The notes: generated from the letters alone by a model not told the origin. A DNA stretch of 64,000 nt from Rhipicephalus microplus (GCF_043290135.1 NC_134701.1:10820001-10884000), one strand, 5' to 3'. Counted from the stretch's first letter, positions 10,786 through 23,209 are shown. Translations and numbers: made by a program.

Positions 10786-10987
10786 CACCGGCGTAGCTCA
10801 GTGATAGAATACTGGGCTGGCACCCAGCGGACCCGGTTTCGAGCCCCACTGTGTCATTGGTGTAAGGTTTTTCGCTAATTTTGCGTGATGTGGCCTCGGA
10901 CAGTGGCGGTGGCGGAAGCGCCGGCAGACAACTACGGCGCTGCGCGAGATCCAAGTTGTGATCTCATAACAGCTTTCGCCGTGAAAC
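10786..10987 (+). mobile_element. tRNA-Ala-derived SINE
   Basis: The tRNA-like head spans about 10786-10862. An A box (TAGCTCAGTGATAGA, 10794-10808) and B box (GGTTTCGAGCC, 10835-10845) are correctly spaced. A five-pair anticodon stem (CTGGG/CCCAG) encloses CTGGCAC, giving anticodon GGC (Ala). The acceptor ends do not pair well and a non-tRNA tail of about 125 bp follows, ending near GCTTTCGCCGTGAAA, so this is a SINE and not a functional tRNA gene. The two boxes form an internal RNA polymerase III promoter. It resembles the Ruka-type SINEs described from ticks. Confidence 0.78.
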
Positions 10988-11825
10988 ATGATTACGTGCT
11001 GTACTCATGGTGCATAGGTGACTGTTTTGCGCTAGCGGGTCTGTTGCTTTCACTGCCGGGAGATGTCGAGCAAAATCCTGGACCTATTACGGATGCAATG
11101 TTTAAGGAACTGCTAGAAACGCAAAAAACTATCTTGTCTAAAATTTCGCAAATGCAAGAGCAACAGGCCTCATCTGAGTCTGCTATGATTTAAGTTCAAA
11201 ACAGATTATTAACAATTGAGAAAAAAATAGAGTGCATAGATAAAGTGGATGGTAGGCTGCTAAAGCTTGAGAATGCAGTCGATGGGAGCCATACAGAATT
11301 GAGTGCTCTGTGAAGTAGAGTTGACGACCTAGAAAACCGCTCGAGACGAAACAACCTTATTATTAGAGGCGTAAAAGAAGAAGGCCCTGAGAATGATGAT
11401 GACTTACTGAAAAAAATAAATGACGATATATTTGGCTCCATTCTCAACCAGAAACTGAATTCTATAGAAAGAATACATAGACTGGGAAAGAAATTTCCTG
11501 GCAAAGACCGCCCTGTAATCCTTAGAGTGGCAGACTACCGAGACAAAGTAAAGATACCGAAAAATTGTTTCAAGCTAAAAGGCACTCATATTAACATTAG
11601 TGAGGACTACTCAAAACGTGTAACTGAGATACGGAGAAACTTGTGGGTCTCAAGTCTAGAAGAAAGAAAGAAAGAAAGGAGCGAAAGTTAGACTGGTTTA
11701 TGACAAAGTTCTCATCAACAATGTTTTGTATACCTGGAGTGATGATGCCAAGGAGAAGATCAAGTGCAAAGCATCTGCTTAACCCAACCACCAATGACCT
11801 GAAAGACAAAAACAGGCCGACTTTA
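10988..11825 (+). pseudogene. LINE A ORF1 with 2A-like peptide (broken)
   Basis: RNA-binding ORF1 protein of a CR1-like LINE. The open frame begins at an ATG at 10885 inside the upstream SINE, then enters LINE sequence: a hydrophobic stretch (CFALAGLLLSLP) runs straight into the 2A-like motif GDVEQNPGP at 11059-11085. A coiled-coil region follows, then the basic LENRSRRNNLIIRGV segment and the HRLGKK / RPVILRV motifs that mark the RRM-like core of this ORF1 family. TAA at 11191, TGA at about 11318 and a frameshift near 11690 inactivate it. The 2A motif would be expected to separate the short hydrophobic leader from the RNA-binding part co-translationally. Confidence 0.78.
11059..11085 (+). 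other. 2A-like ribosome-skipping motif (LINE A)
   Basis: Encodes GDVEQNPGP, matching the D(V/I)ExNPG|P consensus, preceded by a Leu-rich helix. Such 2A-like peptides cause ribosome skipping between the final Gly and Pro and are known in some APE-type non-LTR retrotransposons. Confidence 0.85.
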
Positions 11826-14770
11826 AGATCATCAACATAAATGCTCGCAGCGTACTGAACAAAAGTCACTTAATAGAAAGTGTAACCTTGGAACATGATC
11901 CTGACATATTGGCAATCACCGAGACATGGTTGCACAGTGATGTACATGATGTGGAAGTTACACCGCCAGGTTACGTCCTAATAAGGAAGGACCGAGGCGG
12001 GAGAGGAGGCGGGGTAGCACTTATGATTAAAAGAGACAAAGTATCAAACTTTGCCAGATACTTGTGATATTGAAGCCGTATGGGTAAAGATTCGATTAAA
12101 TGATCACCCTGTGTACATTGGAGTTATGTACAGAACCCCCTGTTCTCCTGCTACGACTCTGACCGTCTTAAGATGTTTTATAGATTCTATTATGCACCAG
12201 GACGACAAAATAATTTTTATTGGTGATTTCAACTTACCAGGCATTCAATGGGATTCGCATGATATTATAGGAAACGAAGTAGCTCATTGTGAACATCTTT
12301 TGGACATTGCCTTTTGTTTTAACCTATGCGAAATTGTGTCTAGCTACACACGTGTTTTAAGGCTGTATTCTCTATTCTCGACCTTGTATTTGTATCTTCA
12401 CTCCTGGAGGAAAATGTTAAAACAAGTGATGTAATCGAGGGCATATCAGATCATCAGATGGGTATGTTTTCCTTGGATATGGCGTCCGCTAGGTTGCACA
12501 AGGATTACAAAAATACAGTTCTGAACTTCGCAGCTGCTGATGACTTCTCTGTTTTAGAAAAACTTGAAAACTCTTTCGATACTTTTGTTCTCCAGCAAAA
12601 TTCAAATGCATGTACAAATAGACTATGGGATTATTTCTCGCAGGTGGTCACTGAATGCATTCAATTCTATATTCCAACATGACAAGAAAGATAGCAAAGA
12701 AAAATCCTTGGATAATGCGTGACGTGATCCATACCAAAAGGCAACTGAAACAAAAACGGAAAGCTCACTCAAAGAATCCTTGCCCTGAAGGGAAGAAAAC
12801 CATTCACACTATGAGCCAGGAATTGAGACGTATAGTTAAAAATTGCAGAGATAATTTTTATAATGTTAAACTAAAAAAGTTCTTGCACGAAGCACCCGAA
12901 AAGTTCTGGAGATACGTGAATCCAAACACAAAAACCCATCTTGATGCAGATAAAGAAAACTCACAAGCACGTGGTGAAAGTTTTAATGCCTTTTTTTCGT
13001 GAGTATTTACCCACGATGACAGACAAGTAACGACTTTCAATGAGGCTTCTGGCACACCTGCCATAGAAGGAATAACAATTAGTGAACAAGAAGTATTGAA
13101 CCTGCTCCTTAAAATCGACAAAAAGAAAAGTTCAGGACCTGACGGAATACCAAATGAATTTTTATATAGGTACGCAGTTTGGGTCTTGAAGTACTTGACA
13201 ATTATTTTCCAGTCCTCCGTAAGTAGTGGTTGCTTTCCCACTGCTTGAAAGGTTGGTGAGGTCATACCGATACACAAAGGTGTACCACTAACGACTGCAA
13301 AAATTTCCGTCCCATCTCGCTCACAAGCACTTGTTCAAATTTTCTCGAGCATATTGTCTCCAAGCATCTTTTGGCTTATCTAGAAGTTCACAACCTATTA
13401 TACTCACAGCAACATGGATTTCGAAGAGGCCTATCTACTATTACTCAGCTCTTTGAACTTGTTCATGATCTCTCCTCTGAAATTAACTCACAAGGTCAGG
13501 TTGACATGATACTCATAGATTTTGCAAAAGCTTTTGATAAGGTGTCCCATGCTAAACTGTTGTTAAAAATAAACACTATCTTTAAAAACCCAAACCTAAC
13601 GCAGTGGTTTTCCTCCTATTTCTCCAATCAAAAGCAGTATGTTCAAGTCAGCACGAAAAAATCTGCCCTTGTCAATGTTATTTCTGGAGTTCCCCAAGGC
13701 AGTGTCTTGGGCCCACTACTGTTCTTGATTTTTGTCAACGATTTACCTAAAGATATTACGCTCCCCATAAGGTTTTTTGCAGACGATTGCGTAATGTATA
13801 AAACAGCCAGGTCTCCTACCGATCAATCAGAACTAAATCTAAACCTCAAAAAATATACAAAACTGGTGCAACATTTGGCAGATGGATCTAAATGCCGGAA
13901 AAATAGTAACGATGACCGTAACTAGGAAAAAACGCATTCTAAATACGACGTACTTTAAAAACATTCATGAGCTTGGCAGAGCAGACCAACACAAATATTT
14001 GGGTTTATTAATAACTTCCGATATACAATGGAATTCGCATGTAGACTCCGTTTGTGCTAAGGCTAACAAAGCATTGTGGAGACTTCGGAGAAATCTGCAC
14101 CCATGCTAGCCCGGAAATCAAATGCTTGGCTTACAAGGCTCTCGTACAGCCAATTATGGAGTACGCAAAGGTGGTATGGGATCCGTACACAACAAGTAAT
14201 CGCACTAAGCTAGATAGAATACAAAGATTGACGTCACGTTTCATATTTAACAAATACCAGCGCTGCCACTCCCCAACTCAGCTTTGCAAGCTGGCCCACC
14301 TTGAACCACTAGAACAAAGGACAGAGTATGAAAGACCTAAATTACTCTTTTTAATCATTAAAGAACAAGTCAAAATAGACAAATCGAAGTATATGTATAT
14401 AAAAACTGGGGAAACGTCAAGGCACCGGCATAACATGTACATCCCCCCTCCCAGATCACACAACGATTGTTTTAAGTTCAGTTGCTTTCCGCGGGCGATC
14501 AGTGAGTGGAACAGGCTGCCGAATTCCACTGTCTTACCGGAATGTGTACCTTCTTTCTTGAAGGGCCTAAAGGATGTCGTGTATAAAGATGTATAGTTTA
14601 TATTTTGCTTATTCTATGTCCTCAGGAGAAGAGCGCTTTGGCTATTTCTTGTCATTCATTGTTATGTATAATAGAAGTTGTATAGGGAGTACCTATTTTT
14701 TTTACGTATATTGGTTTTTCCACCCCTGTTATAGCCCAAATGGGGCTGACAGTATAATAAAATAAATGAA
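11826..14770 (+). pseudogene. LINE A ORF2: APE endonuclease and reverse transcriptase
   Basis: Nearly full-length ORF2 and 3' UTR, fragmented by frameshifts. Endonuclease: ININARSVLNKSHLIE near 11835, LAITETWL near 11910 (catalytic Glu), FIGDFNLPGIQW near 12215-12255, then a decayed SDHQM end. Linker: KKNPWIMRDVI near 12700. RT: QHGFRRGLSTITQLFELVHD, LIDFAKAFDKVSHAKLL, SGVPQGSVLGPLLFLIFVND and the catalytic FFADDCVMY near 13775. The C-terminal domain contains HKYLGLLITSDIQWN and AYKALVQPIMEYAKVVWDP, and ends SEWNRLPNSTV near 14520. The 3' UTR ends in TATAATAAAATAAATG near 14765. Frame breaks fall near 12058, 12350, 13000, 13900 and 14100. CR1-like. Confidence 0.85.
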
Positions 14771-15050
14771 ACGAAATGAGTGTGCCCGCGGCCATTTCGC
14801 TAGCTCCACATATACCGAATTTGACGTTACGTGATGTGAGTGGATGACGAAGGTATATGACTGCGGCCAACATTATATTCATGATATGCATGTCATGTAA
14901 GAACATGGCTATATACCACGCTCACAATGCGTTCACAGCCGTTTCAATAGCTTCACGAATACCAAATTTGGTATTACGTGACGTGAATAGACGACGAGCT
15001 TATATGCGAAGCGCTAACATGAAAATCATGACACGGAAGCGATGTACGGC
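14771..15050. repeat. 142-bp tandem repeat, continued
   Basis: Two further monomers of the family seen at 9380-10320 (GTGCCCGCGGCCATTTCGCT, then GACGAAGGTATATGACTG and ACCAAATTTGGTATTACGTG). Its position just after the LINE A tail suggests the SINE/LINE block inserted into, or next to, an originally longer array. Confidence 0.72.
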
Positions 15051-16190
15051 ATAATTTACGCCCACTTCTTAACGCTGTGCTGATTTAAATGTGACAATTC
15101 AACCTTCTTCATTCGAGATGCGCATATCATCGATTCCTACTGTACGTGGGATTTATCAATTTTCTTTAAAGTTACCAGCCAAATAGATATTTCTTTGGTG
15201 AAAGGAGGAACATTGAAAGAATACACAGATCATCGCTTTTTTTTTGCAGTGTTCATACCTATAGCCGGTGTCCCGCTGACCGTAGGTTGTTCATTCTCGG
15301 GTTTTCCTCTTAAGCGAGCCAGTAGCCATAGGAAGCAGCTTATTAAGCCCACGCAGGACGAGTGTCGTATTCGGTAAGATCTCGGAAGCCATACTTTACG
15401 TTTTCACTGAATGCCGTGCCGTGGCATTGCAAAACAAATACGCTCACTGCCAAATTTCTGTTTTATGTCACATTTTGGAACTCTTTGTAGAAATGCGTAA
15501 CAATTGAAGGTAGACTTAAAAAACAAAGGCAAAATAATACAGCTGTACAAGTAACGCTAAGCATAAAACACGTGATTGATCCCTCTTTTTACAATAGGAA
15601 TCAATATAACACGAAGGTAGAACGTGCACTCGAAGAGGTAGTGAGCATTCATTGTGCGCTGTTTCGCCACATGGACGAAGGAATGTATGCTACAGTAACA
15701 AATAGCCATGTCACGTGAAAAACGGCAAGTATCTCGAAACTTGCAGTCGAACTTTAACCAGAAAGCAGCACGCACTAAATGTGCATAGAGATGTCATAGA
15801 GAGGACGAGCGCGGACAAAGAACTCTCACCGCTCGACACTCAAACCACACTGCTAAAACAGAAAGACGCACGAAAAGAAGCCACAAGCATACACAAAACG
15901 AGCGCGAACAACAGTCGCAATCCTTACTTTTTCGTGGGTGCGCAGTGTGTTCTTCTTGTAAACGCGGCTGTGGCAGCCATAGAGTTTGCTGATATACACT
16001 AGAGGGAACTGTGGTGCTAGTGTCTATGGGAGCTGCAACGCACGGCCCTTCAGCGAGCATGGGAATGACGGGAAGTCACGGAGGAAGGAAAGGTAAGGAG
16101 AGGGCATGCTCAGCCGGCGCAGGGCGTAAAAAATGTGGCGGAAATTACGTCAAGCGCGGCCGTATTCACTGGACACAACGGCGGCGTTTT
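15051..16190. other. Stretch without recognisable genes
   Basis: About 1.1 kb between the tandem repeat and the 3' tail of LINE B/D. Open frames are short and show no motif. A part near 15790-15950 (GGACGAGCGCGGACAAAGAA, then AAACGAGCGCGAACAACAG) repeats a GCGCGAAC-like word and could be the end of a mobile element. No TIR or TSD was established. Confidence 0.4.
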
Positions 16191-19157
16191 GTTATTTATT
16201 CCTTTATTTATTTATTTATTTATTTATTTTACCCTTCGCGTACACAGTACCTTTCAGAGGAGAAGGGCCTGCACAACGTGAAAAAACAAAGATTACAAAG
16301 CAAATAACATAAAATATTGTCACTAATTAGGGTACAAAGATGAATTCTTCTAACAACTCACATCATAATAAAGCAAATGATAACACTAATTTTATTTTTA
16401 TTACATGGTGAAGGCACAAAGCAATACAAATAAACTGTTCAACAAACATACAGGGGGTAATTATGTAATCATTGTTTTAAGGACATTCTTAAATTGAATG
16501 GATTCATTGATGCTTGTTATTGATGCAGGCAGGGAATTCCATTCATTACACGTTCTTGGGAGATATGATTGGGCATATGTTACTGTGTTGCAATGGGGGA
16601 CTGTGACTTTTTGTTGGTGATTACGGCGAAAAGAAATGAAGGGAGCAGCTTGGATTAAACGGGAACGGAGTTTCGGATTATGATAAAATATTTTATGCAA
16701 CAGGCAAATGCGAGTGCGCTTTCGGCGGGTAACTAGTGGGATGAGGTTTAGAGATGCCTTCATTTGAGTGACACTAGCTGAACGATGATAGTTAGCCAAA
16801 ATGAAACGAGCTGCACGATTTTGAACGGATTCCAACATGTGTGATGATGTTACCTGACCGGAGTCCCAAACAGATGAAGCGTATTCCATTTGAGGACGGA
16901 CGTATGTGGTATATAGTAATAACTTTAGTGACGATGAAGCAAGGAAGAAGTTTCTTCGAAGGTAACCCAGTGTTTTATTAGCTTTGGACGCTATATGTTC
17001 TGCATGTAATTTCCAGGACAAAGTGTTATTTATGTGGACGCCGAGGTACCGGTAAGATGTTACAGCTTCAAGGGGGTGACTGTGAAGAAAGTAAGTTGGA
17101 CAAGTTGTACTCGACCGAGAAATCCTCATAGACTTGCATTTTTTAATGTTTAGTTCCATTTTTCAAATATGACACCAATGAAGTATGTTATTGAGATCAG
17201 CCTGCTGAGAAAAAATATCATTGTCATTAGATATTTTATGGTAAATCACACAGTCGTCAGCGAGCAAACAAATTTTGGAAGTAACAGTAGAAGGTAAGTC
17301 ATTTATATAGATTAGGAATAGCAGGGGGCCAAGTACTGATCCTTGAGGAACCCCAGAATCAACCAGTGCAGTGGAAGAATTAACATCGTTAGTGCTGACG
17401 AATTGAACAAGAGAAGAAAGGAATTCACGAATCCAGTTAAAAACTGCAGTGTATATTTTTAGAACACTTAGTTTATATAAAAGCAGAGAATGGTTAACTT
17501 TATGAAACGCTTTCGCAAAAGTCAAGGAATATACAGTCAGTTAAAGAAGCAGAGTCCAAAGATAAATGCAAATTACTAGTAAAAGAAATTAGTTGAGTAT
17601 CACAAGAAAAAATCTTTCGAAGGCCATGCTCAGTTGGAGAGAAGAAGCTATTATCCTCTAGAAAATTACCAAGATGAGAAAACATTATATGTTCCATTAT
17701 TTTGCATGGTACACATGTGAGAGATATAGGACGATAGTTAGATGGACTATGTTGATCACCGCCTTTATGTACTGGAATAAACACAGCAGTTCTCCAGTCT
17801 TCAGGTAGTACACCATCATGATACGATTGCGAAAATATGCATTTCAGGGTGATGTAACTGTCTTCTTTGGTATTTAAAAAGTTACTAATAATTCCATCAA
17901 TACCGTGAGAAGACGTTAGTTTCAGGTTGTCGATAATCGTGACGATGCCATGCGGGTTAAACGTGATGGGATTCATCGCAAAATGATTGAACGACTGAAG
18001 CTCAGGACGTTGTGTATAATTAGATAAAGAAAACGACCTAATAAATGTATCGTTTAGCACAGTAGAACAAAGATGGTCGGGGACAGGATCGCCGGTGGGT
18101 GTAAGCAATGATACTTTACTGGTGCTAAGTGGTTTCATTATACTCCAGAAACGTTTAGGGTTAGTCTTCAGGATGTTCGGTAGGGTTACATTTAAGAACG
18201 AGGATTTAGTAGCTTTTAGCGCTCGCGAATATGCTAAAGAGGCTGTCTTGTACTTTGTCTAGTCAGCCGGTTTAAGTGAATACTTAGCGATTCTAAAAAG
18301 TCTTTTTTTCCTGTTAGAAAGTCGGTTTAAGTATCTGCTATACCATGGAGCTTGGTTATTGGAGTACACCCGGCGAAGAGGGATATGGAGATGAATTAGT
18401 TCAGACACTTTATTACGGAACAAACATCAATTAGTTTTTACTGAGCGCCCAAGATAACCTGGTAAGAAAATGTCTAAAAAAGGAGCTCAGTTCATTATTA
18501 ATGGCTAGATATTTACCCTTCTTGTAGTCTCTGATGTTCTTGGACTGTTTTATTGATGGTGAATGAGACAAATCGCACGTGAAACTCTGGCCAGGCATGT
18601 GCAATACGGGTGACGTGACAGTCTCTGATGACGTTATTACTAGGTCTATAAGAGAAAAAGAAGTTTGAGTGACACGTGTGGGTGAGGTGACGATTTGTGT
18701 TAAACCAAAATCGATGCAGGTTGTGATAAACTGGTTGGCCTCAGTTGTCGGTGGGTTAGTAAGTGGGCATGCGTGCAACCAATCAATATTCGGGTAGTTG
18801 AAGTCCCCCATTAGTATGAGTTGTGCTTTGGGATAACGAACCGTGACTTGATTTAAGCAGTCGTGCAAGCTATCACAAAATGACGCATCGTTTGATGGGG
18901 AGCGATAGCAGACCCCAACAATAACTTTCTTGAAATTTACATTCAATGTTCGAAATAATTGGTATGCAGTAGGAATCAAAACGCTCGCCCACGGCCAACA
19001 AAACTCCACCCCCACTCTATCAGAGCGGTCACTTCGGTAGACTACATACCTTTTTTTCACAATGAAACAATTCGGTGTTAGATATTTTTCTGCTAAGCCA
19101 TGTTTCAGTTAGTGCGATGAGGTCGGCTTTCATATCGTTGATTACTGTACATAGCTC
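16191..19157 (-). pseudogene. LINE B/D ORF2 and 3' UTR
   Basis: Antisense. A (TTTA)n tail on the plus strand at about 16192-16237 marks the 3' end. ORF2 in coding order: endonuclease (MKADLIALTETWLSRKIS near 19100, GVCYRSPSND, ILMGDFNYPNIDWL near 18790) up to about 18430; linker; RT with NYRPISLTCVPCKIMEHI near 17720, SGVPQGSVLGPLLFLIYIND, and catalytic LLADDCVIYH near 17255; C-terminal domain with YRYLGVHINNTLSW, YTTYVRPQMEYASSVWD and CNEWNSLPASI near 16540. Breaks include a frameshift near 17515, a stop at about 17163 and one near 18430. At 19157 the endonuclease start is cut by LINE C; its first residues reappear at about 22585-22615. Confidence 0.85.
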
Positions 19158-19360
19158 ATCCTTTTTATTTATTTACTTTTTATTTTATTTATAAATACTG
19201 CAATCCCTGATAGGGATTTTAGCCGGTGGGTTACAGTGCATAAAAAGGATACATGGTTTACAACAACTGCACAATTCAACACAGATGAAATGGCTCTTCT
19301 TCTCGGGTACAAAAAGTTGTTACAAATAATACAACAATACCAGAGGATTGGTATACAATC

Positions 19361-22130
19361 CTACTTAAGGTGGGACTCAAACAAATTCAGAGAAGGCTGT
19401 AGAACTTGTGAATTCTGAAGTTTATTCCAATCGGAAATAGTTCTGGGAAAGAAGGAATACTTATAACAGTTAGTACGTGTGCGATGGGGGGTGACTGTTA
19501 GTTGGTGTCTTTGTCTGGTCGCGTACCCAGCTGAAGATGAAATCACATCTGAAAAATCTATTTCATAATGCCCCTTGATTATTTGATAGAAACACTTCAG
19601 TCGCGTTAAAGGCTTCCTGTGTGCTAACGATGGTAAGTCGCCTCATCGTAGAAGTTCGGTAACTGAAGTGCGCCCAAATTTGTTAAATATGTAGCGCGCA
19701 GCCTTCCCTTGTATGTTTTCCAGCCTGCTGATGTTTGTCTTTGTGTATGGATCTCAGATAACGACGCAATATTCTAATGCTGGTCGAGCTACAGATTTTT
19801 ACGCAAGTAAACGAACATCAGGAGTGGAAAGTTTCAGCGCTCGTCTGAGAAAGAAAAGCTTTCTATTCGCGGCAGCAATCACAAAATCAATGTGCTTATT
19901 CCAATTAAGATTATTAGTTATCCACAAACCGAGGTACTTATATTGAGTTACTTCTCTCTGAATGATTGCGTTCACAGAGTAGTTAAAGACAAAAGGATTC
20001 TTTTTCTGGGTAATTCTCATGACTACAGTTTTATTGAAGTTTACAGCCATCTGCCATTGGTCACACCACGTGATAACTTTTAGAAGGGCATCGTTTAGAA
20101 GAAATTGATCTGACATGCTGCTTATTTCAGAGTAAATTACGCAATCATCTGCAAAAAGTTTCATTTTCACAGGAATATTGTCAACTATATCATTAATATA
20201 TACCAGAAAGAGGATGAGACCAAGCACTGAATCTGGGGAACGCCAGAGCTAACCGTTAGCCTGCAGGAGCTGCTGTTTTTCAAATTAACAAACTGTTCCC
20301 GGTTTGATAGGTATGCCAAGATCCATTTAAGTAATTGTTTGTTCCTGAAATATTTGTCTAGTTTTAAAAGTAATTTTTGGTGTGAAACTTTATCAAAGGC
20401 TTTGGAGAAATCCATGAAAATGGCGTTGGTTTGATTGCCGTTATTAATAGAGATAGCAAAGTCATGCACTGTCTGTACCAGCTGGGTGCAGGTAGAGTAT
20501 CCCTTACGGAACCCATGTTGAAAGTTGGTTAGTACACTATGTGTTTCCAGAAATTCATATATGTGATTGTGTAAAATGTGTTCTAGTAATTTGCAGCAAG
20601 TTGATGTTAAAGAAATTGGACGGTAGGTACTAATCATATGCTTGGGTCCTGTCTTATGTAATGGCTTCACTCTGGCGGTTTTCCAGTCACTCGGCGATTC
20701 TCCCTTATGTAAAGATCTCGAAAACAAGACATGTAAATATTTTGAAGTCCATTCTGCGTAACGCTGTAAGAACATGTTCGAGATATTGTCTGGTCCTGAC
20801 TACTTTTTTACATCAAGTTTCAAAAGCATATTAAGAATACCTTCTTCACTTATTACTACGTCTGACATGGGGGGAAAATTCGCTTCAAATATCGGTAGTG
20901 AACCATTGTCTTGTACAAAGACAGGTTTAAAGTGCTTGTTAAATGCATTAGAAATAATAGATTCATCTTTACTCGCACACACCGTCAATATCGAACACGT
21001 CACAGACTGATGATGTTGGACTGATTGTCTGCCAAAATTTGTCAGGGGTTGTGGCTATAAACCTTGGGAGAGACTCACTATAATAGCGGTTTTTATCTTC
21101 AGTCAGCTTAATTTTGAGCTTGTAGCTAATTTCACATATTTTTGTTTTTCTAAAAGAAGTGCATTTGCTTGACTGTTGCTTTTTTTGCCTTTTTAATTGC
21201 CTTTTCAAACCTAATGTGTCCCGAGTGATCCAGGGATTTTTCTTTGGCATTCTTTTTGTGATGCGCGGTACAAATCGCTCGACACATTCGTTAACAATAT
21301 CTTTAAAGAAATTCCTAAGACTTTCAACTTCAAGATTACTGTGTGCAAAGGCATCAAAGGTAAAAGACAGCATATCTATGATTGATGTACCATCTGCGCG
21401 AGAGAAATTCGGGAAAGTTTTAGTTTTTAAGTTCTTGTTTAGGAAAACATCTGATAGTTCCAGGAGCACAGCCTTGTGATCCGATATTCTGGGATAAACA
21501 CTGCAAGCTGTCTTGGAAGAAATTGACCCGCTAACAAAAAAAAGATCAAGGATTGCCGAAGAGCTACCTTGTACTCTGGTAAAGTCATCGACAATCTGTA
21601 ATAAATCAAACGTAAAGGCAATATCTAACATTTCTTCGCCAAATGAATTATTACGGGTTTTAAGCGAGAAGGCTTTCCATTTAACATCAGGCAAATTAAA
21701 ATTCCCAAAATTCCCACTCAAAAGAATGCGATCACCGATCTGTACTTGTTTGTCGAGGTATGTCCGCAGCTCTTCCAATACTGTAATAGTGGAGCTGGGG
21801 GGCCTGTAGATACCTCCAATGATGCATTTTGTGCTGCCATGAAAGGCCTTGCAAAAAACACCTTTAACATTAGGTATATCAGGCATTCTTATGACGTTTA
21901 AAGAATTTTTATATATCAGAGCAACTCCTCCCCCTTTACTGCCCCGATCTTTCCGATATACGCTGTAGCCAGCTGGTGCAAATTCGCTATCGTATATGTC
22001 TTTGTGTAATTAGGTTTCAGTTAGAACAGCGATATGGGGATCATGCGTGAACAACAAGGCCTCTAACTCAGTTATCTTATTTACAACACTTCTACAGTTC
22101 ACGTTGACAACTTTCAAGCACTGAGGGTCA
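19361..22130 (-). pseudogene. LINE C ORF2: endonuclease and reverse transcriptase
   Basis: Antisense. Endonuclease: VNVNCRSVVNKITELEALL near 22100; a stop in the LTET motif near 22012; YRKDRGSKGGGVALIYKN; IIGGIYRPPSS near 21800. The catalytic GDFN motif is altered to SGNFGNFNLPDVKW near 21715, with the Asp changed to Asn and an apparent six-base duplication. DHKAVLLELS closes the domain. RT: YRPISLTSTCCKLLEHIL, FQHGFRKGYSTCTQLVQTVH, FMDFSKAFDKVSHQKLLLKL near 20390, then a frameshift near 20215, and the catalytic LFADDCVIYS near 20145. The C-terminal domain (YKYLGLWITNNLNWNKH; ISDWNKLQNSQVL near 19400) is decayed. It is clearly inactive. Confidence 0.82.
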
Positions 22131-22582
22131 GCTTTGTACCGTCAGTTTCGCTTGTTTGTAATTCTAAACCTTGAATCGTTAAGTTCATCCCAAACAAACA
22201 ATACGCTGTTGATACTCAGTTTGTCATAGACAAGTTTTACCTTAGCACCATCCTCTTTATCTTTTACAGCGCTTTTCCACAATTTGCTTCGAATTTCCCG
22301 AACTCGGAAGGAAAAGTCCTCTGAGAGCGAAAACGGAGTGTCTTTTAGCTTGTGCGCCGTCATTAGTTAGTACTGACACTTTTTCTCGGTAATCCATGAA
22401 CCGCATAATTACCGGGCGAGGCTTATTCTCTTGTTTCTTGCCAAGCCTATGGCACCGCTCAATAGTTTCGGCAGTTAAGTTTAGTTTTTTTTGGAATACC
22501 TTATCCTTTACTCTTGTTAGCAGCTCCTCGCCTGTCTCTCCTTTAACTTCGTCTTTTGCGGTAGATACTACTAATGTTAGTA
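22131..22582 (-). pseudogene. LINE C ORF1, C-terminal part
   Basis: Antisense. Two frames cover the RRM-like/CTD part of an ORF1 protein: GEELLTRVKDKVFQKKLNL and HRLGKKQENKPRPVIMRFMD (about 22385-22560), then LSEDFSFRVREIRSKLW and VKLVYDKLSINSVLFVWDE (about 22160-22320). The HRLGKK...RPVI.RF signature matches ORF1 of LINE A and LINE B/D, so the three belong to one broader ORF1 type. The coiled coil and any 2A region are missing because of 5' truncation. Confidence 0.72.
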
Positions 22583-23209
22583 TATAAAATAGAAAATTCT
22601 AATCTCGAGCGAGTAGCACCGTTTCCCCTCACGTGTCCCTAGCGATCTTTATGCTGAAGAAGGCGACCAGATCGGAGTGCTCGAGAGGATGTACCATGCA
22701 AATTCGATGCAACTTTCGAGATACCGATCTCAACAATGGTGTCATTTATGTCATTGTAGCCAAAGGATTTACCGCCAACATGCAGTTTTTTGTACCCAAG
22801 TTTATATGGCGTATGCAGGCTTTTGGCATGCTCTCTTAACTTTTTTTGAATTTCGTGCGTGGCGGGGCAGAAATCCTCACTGAGAGCAAAGCCACTATTT
22901 TTAAGCAAGGAACACTTAGCAAGAACCGTTTCTTTTTCCTTGTATGCAGCAAATTTGATAATGATCGGCCGTGTTTTCATTTTCATAAACCGACCGAGCC
23001 TGTGAGCACGTGTAATGCTATCGCTGTTAAGGCTCAGATTCAGTTTATCATTAATGACGCTCAAAACTTTAGCTTCAGATTCAGTATACGCCTCGTTTTC
23101 AACATCTGTTATGCCATAAAAAACTAGATTATCTCGTCGAGAACGGTCCTCTGCGTCGTCTAGCCGATGACGCAGTGCGCAGGCTTCTGACTCAAGTCGA
23201 TTAAGTTTA
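22583..23209 (-). pseudogene. LINE B/D ORF1, C-terminal half
   Basis: Antisense. It continues the ORF1 that begins at 27875 and is interrupted by an LTR element between 23210 and 26908. Motifs: LRHRLDDAEDRSRRDNLVFYGI near 23125, RAHRLGRFMKMKTRPIIIKF near 22975, LSEDFCPATHEIQKKLR, and YKLGYKKLHVGGKSFGYND near 22760. It ends with a stop at 22639. ORF2 begins in the short stretch below that (LEFSILYTN near 22590) before being cut by LINE C. This half is open without stops from the junction to 22639. The ORF1 protein probably binds element RNA as a coiled-coil multimer. Confidence 0.8.

Larger units (their letters stand above)
19158..22582 (-). mobile_element. LINE C, 5'-truncated, nested in LINE B/D
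   Basis: A CR1-like element of about 3.4 kb on the minus strand. Its 3' end is an (AAAT)-rich tail (plus strand TTTTATTTATTTACTTTTTATTT near 19160-19190); its 5' end lies inside ORF1. It interrupts ORF2 of LINE B/D in the first residues of the endonuclease: the upstream host piece ends FSILYTN and the downstream piece resumes KKDELCTVINDMKADLIALTETW. About five host codons are missing and no clear target-site duplication is visible, which fits CR1-type insertion. Confidence 0.8.

Noticed and set aside
10786..10862. Functional tRNA-Ala gene
   Set aside because: Acceptor stem does not close well, and a SINE tail follows without a terminator.
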